This document shows, one piece after another, positions 34,836-35,027 of a stretch of 35,027 nt of DNA. The DNA is from CAZKCI01 sp964551475. Lineage in GTDB: Bacteria; Auribacterota; Erginobacteria; Erginobacterales; CAZKCI01. Location of the stretch: assembly GCA_964551475.1 (NCBI GenBank), contig CAZKCI010000049.1, positions 1 to 35,027 on the forward strand, given 5' to 3'. The position numbers and the translations under genes were made by a program. How positions within the stretch are numbered: position 1 is the stretch's first letter; every line of letters begins with the position of its first letter. The notes beneath the pieces are model-generated. The model searched no databases. It saw only the letters and a program-made list of their open reading frames with translations, and was not told the DNA's origin.

Positions 34836-35027
34836 GGAGATCAGCGGGGAGAAGCTTTCCGCCTGCTACCAGTGCGGGAAGTGCTCCGCGGGTTGCCCGC
34901 TGGTCTCCGCGATGGACATCCTCCCCAACCAGGCGATCCGCCTGGCCCAGCTGGGGGCGGAGGAGGTCCTCGATTTCCAGGCGATCTGGCTCTGCGCCTC
35001 CTGCCTCACCTGCGCCGCCCGCTGTCC
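34801..35027 (+). CDS. hdrC: HdrC-like heterodisulfide reductase iron-sulfur subunit (cut by window edge)
   Basis: The first 75 residues of an iron-sulfur protein that runs off the window. It begins MKRDKEFIRRVEEISGEKLS and carries ACYQCGKCSAGCPL and then CASCLTCAARCP, the two CxxCxxCxxxC sets of HdrC-type proteins. HdrC passes electrons between HdrA and HdrB in flavin-based bifurcation complexes. In bacteria such genes usually precede hdrB and hdrA. Overlap with the fumarase beta gene and nearness to nadB suggest a redox link to fumarate or malate metabolism, but the rest of the locus is needed to say. Confidence 0.82.
   Translation, partial: MKRDKEFIRRVEEISGEKLSACYQCGKCSAGCPLVSAMDILPNQAIRLAQLGAEEVLDFQAIWLCASCLTCAARC

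Overview
This 35 kb window is a dense, GC-rich bacterial chromosome segment with 24 intact or near-intact protein genes, one edge-truncated gene and two gene remnants. I see no rRNA, tRNA or CRISPR array. The metabolism suggests an anaerobe: a Re-citrate-synthase-type enzyme, isocitrate dehydrogenase, the methylmalonyl-CoA pathway, malic enzyme, iron-sulfur fumarase and an HdrC-like protein. The 40-residue WSVRNVTRFYFG-type repeats in a secreted protease resemble those I recall from candidate-phylum genomes such as Omnitrophota or Aureabacteria. That placement is an impression, not a result.

Layout. 225-1779 (+): ATPase and permease of a zinc/manganese ABC transporter. 1894-3366 (+): a lower-GC AbiE-like toxin/antitoxin island, toxin gene first, behind a 36-bp palindromic operator candidate. 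3461-4732 (-): RlmD-type RNA methyltransferase. 4825-6618 (+): YgiQ-type radical SAM protein. 6704-8443 (-): secreted M43 metalloprotease with six C-terminal repeats. 8656-13778 (-): a leftward cluster with two GT2 glycosyltransferases, a GT4 glycosyltransferase, a Wzx-like flippase, and a nucleotidyltransferase with a 65-residue partner. 13917-16160 (+): a GNAT/HDAC-like/GNAT fusion whose deacetylase site has lost key residues. 16254-17348 (+): phosphofructokinase. 17359-17954: repeats and a transposase remnant. 18045-19907 (+): mnmG. 20052-20720 (+): a short QueG-like iron-sulfur protein. 20721-21647 (-): an HNH/AbiEi chimera. 21746-35027 (+): a central-carbon block.

Central-carbon block. 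A citrate synthase candidate of the Re type (with an unusual C-terminal Cache-like domain) overlaps isocitrate dehydrogenase. A class III CoA-transferase, both methylmalonyl-CoA mutase subunits, a MeaB-type GTPase and methylmalonyl-CoA epimerase follow. Then come malic enzyme, fumarase alpha, L-aspartate oxidase, fumarase beta and an HdrC-like protein. Together these could link pyruvate, oxaloacetate, malate, fumarate and succinyl-CoA with propionyl-CoA or methylmalonyl-CoA, and supply 2-oxoglutarate.

The most unusual feature is between the genes. Almost every spacer carries a repeat built on one of two plans. One plan is a short word (7, 8 or 10 nt) repeated in tandem, often in both arms of a long hairpin. 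The other is a palindrome bounded by GTAGG/CCTAC-like ends that encloses one or two smaller, interchangeable hairpins. These elements abut or contain the stop codons of several genes, and one marks the truncated 5' end of the HNH/AbiEi chimera. They look like an active family of palindromic elements shaping the 3' ends of genes.
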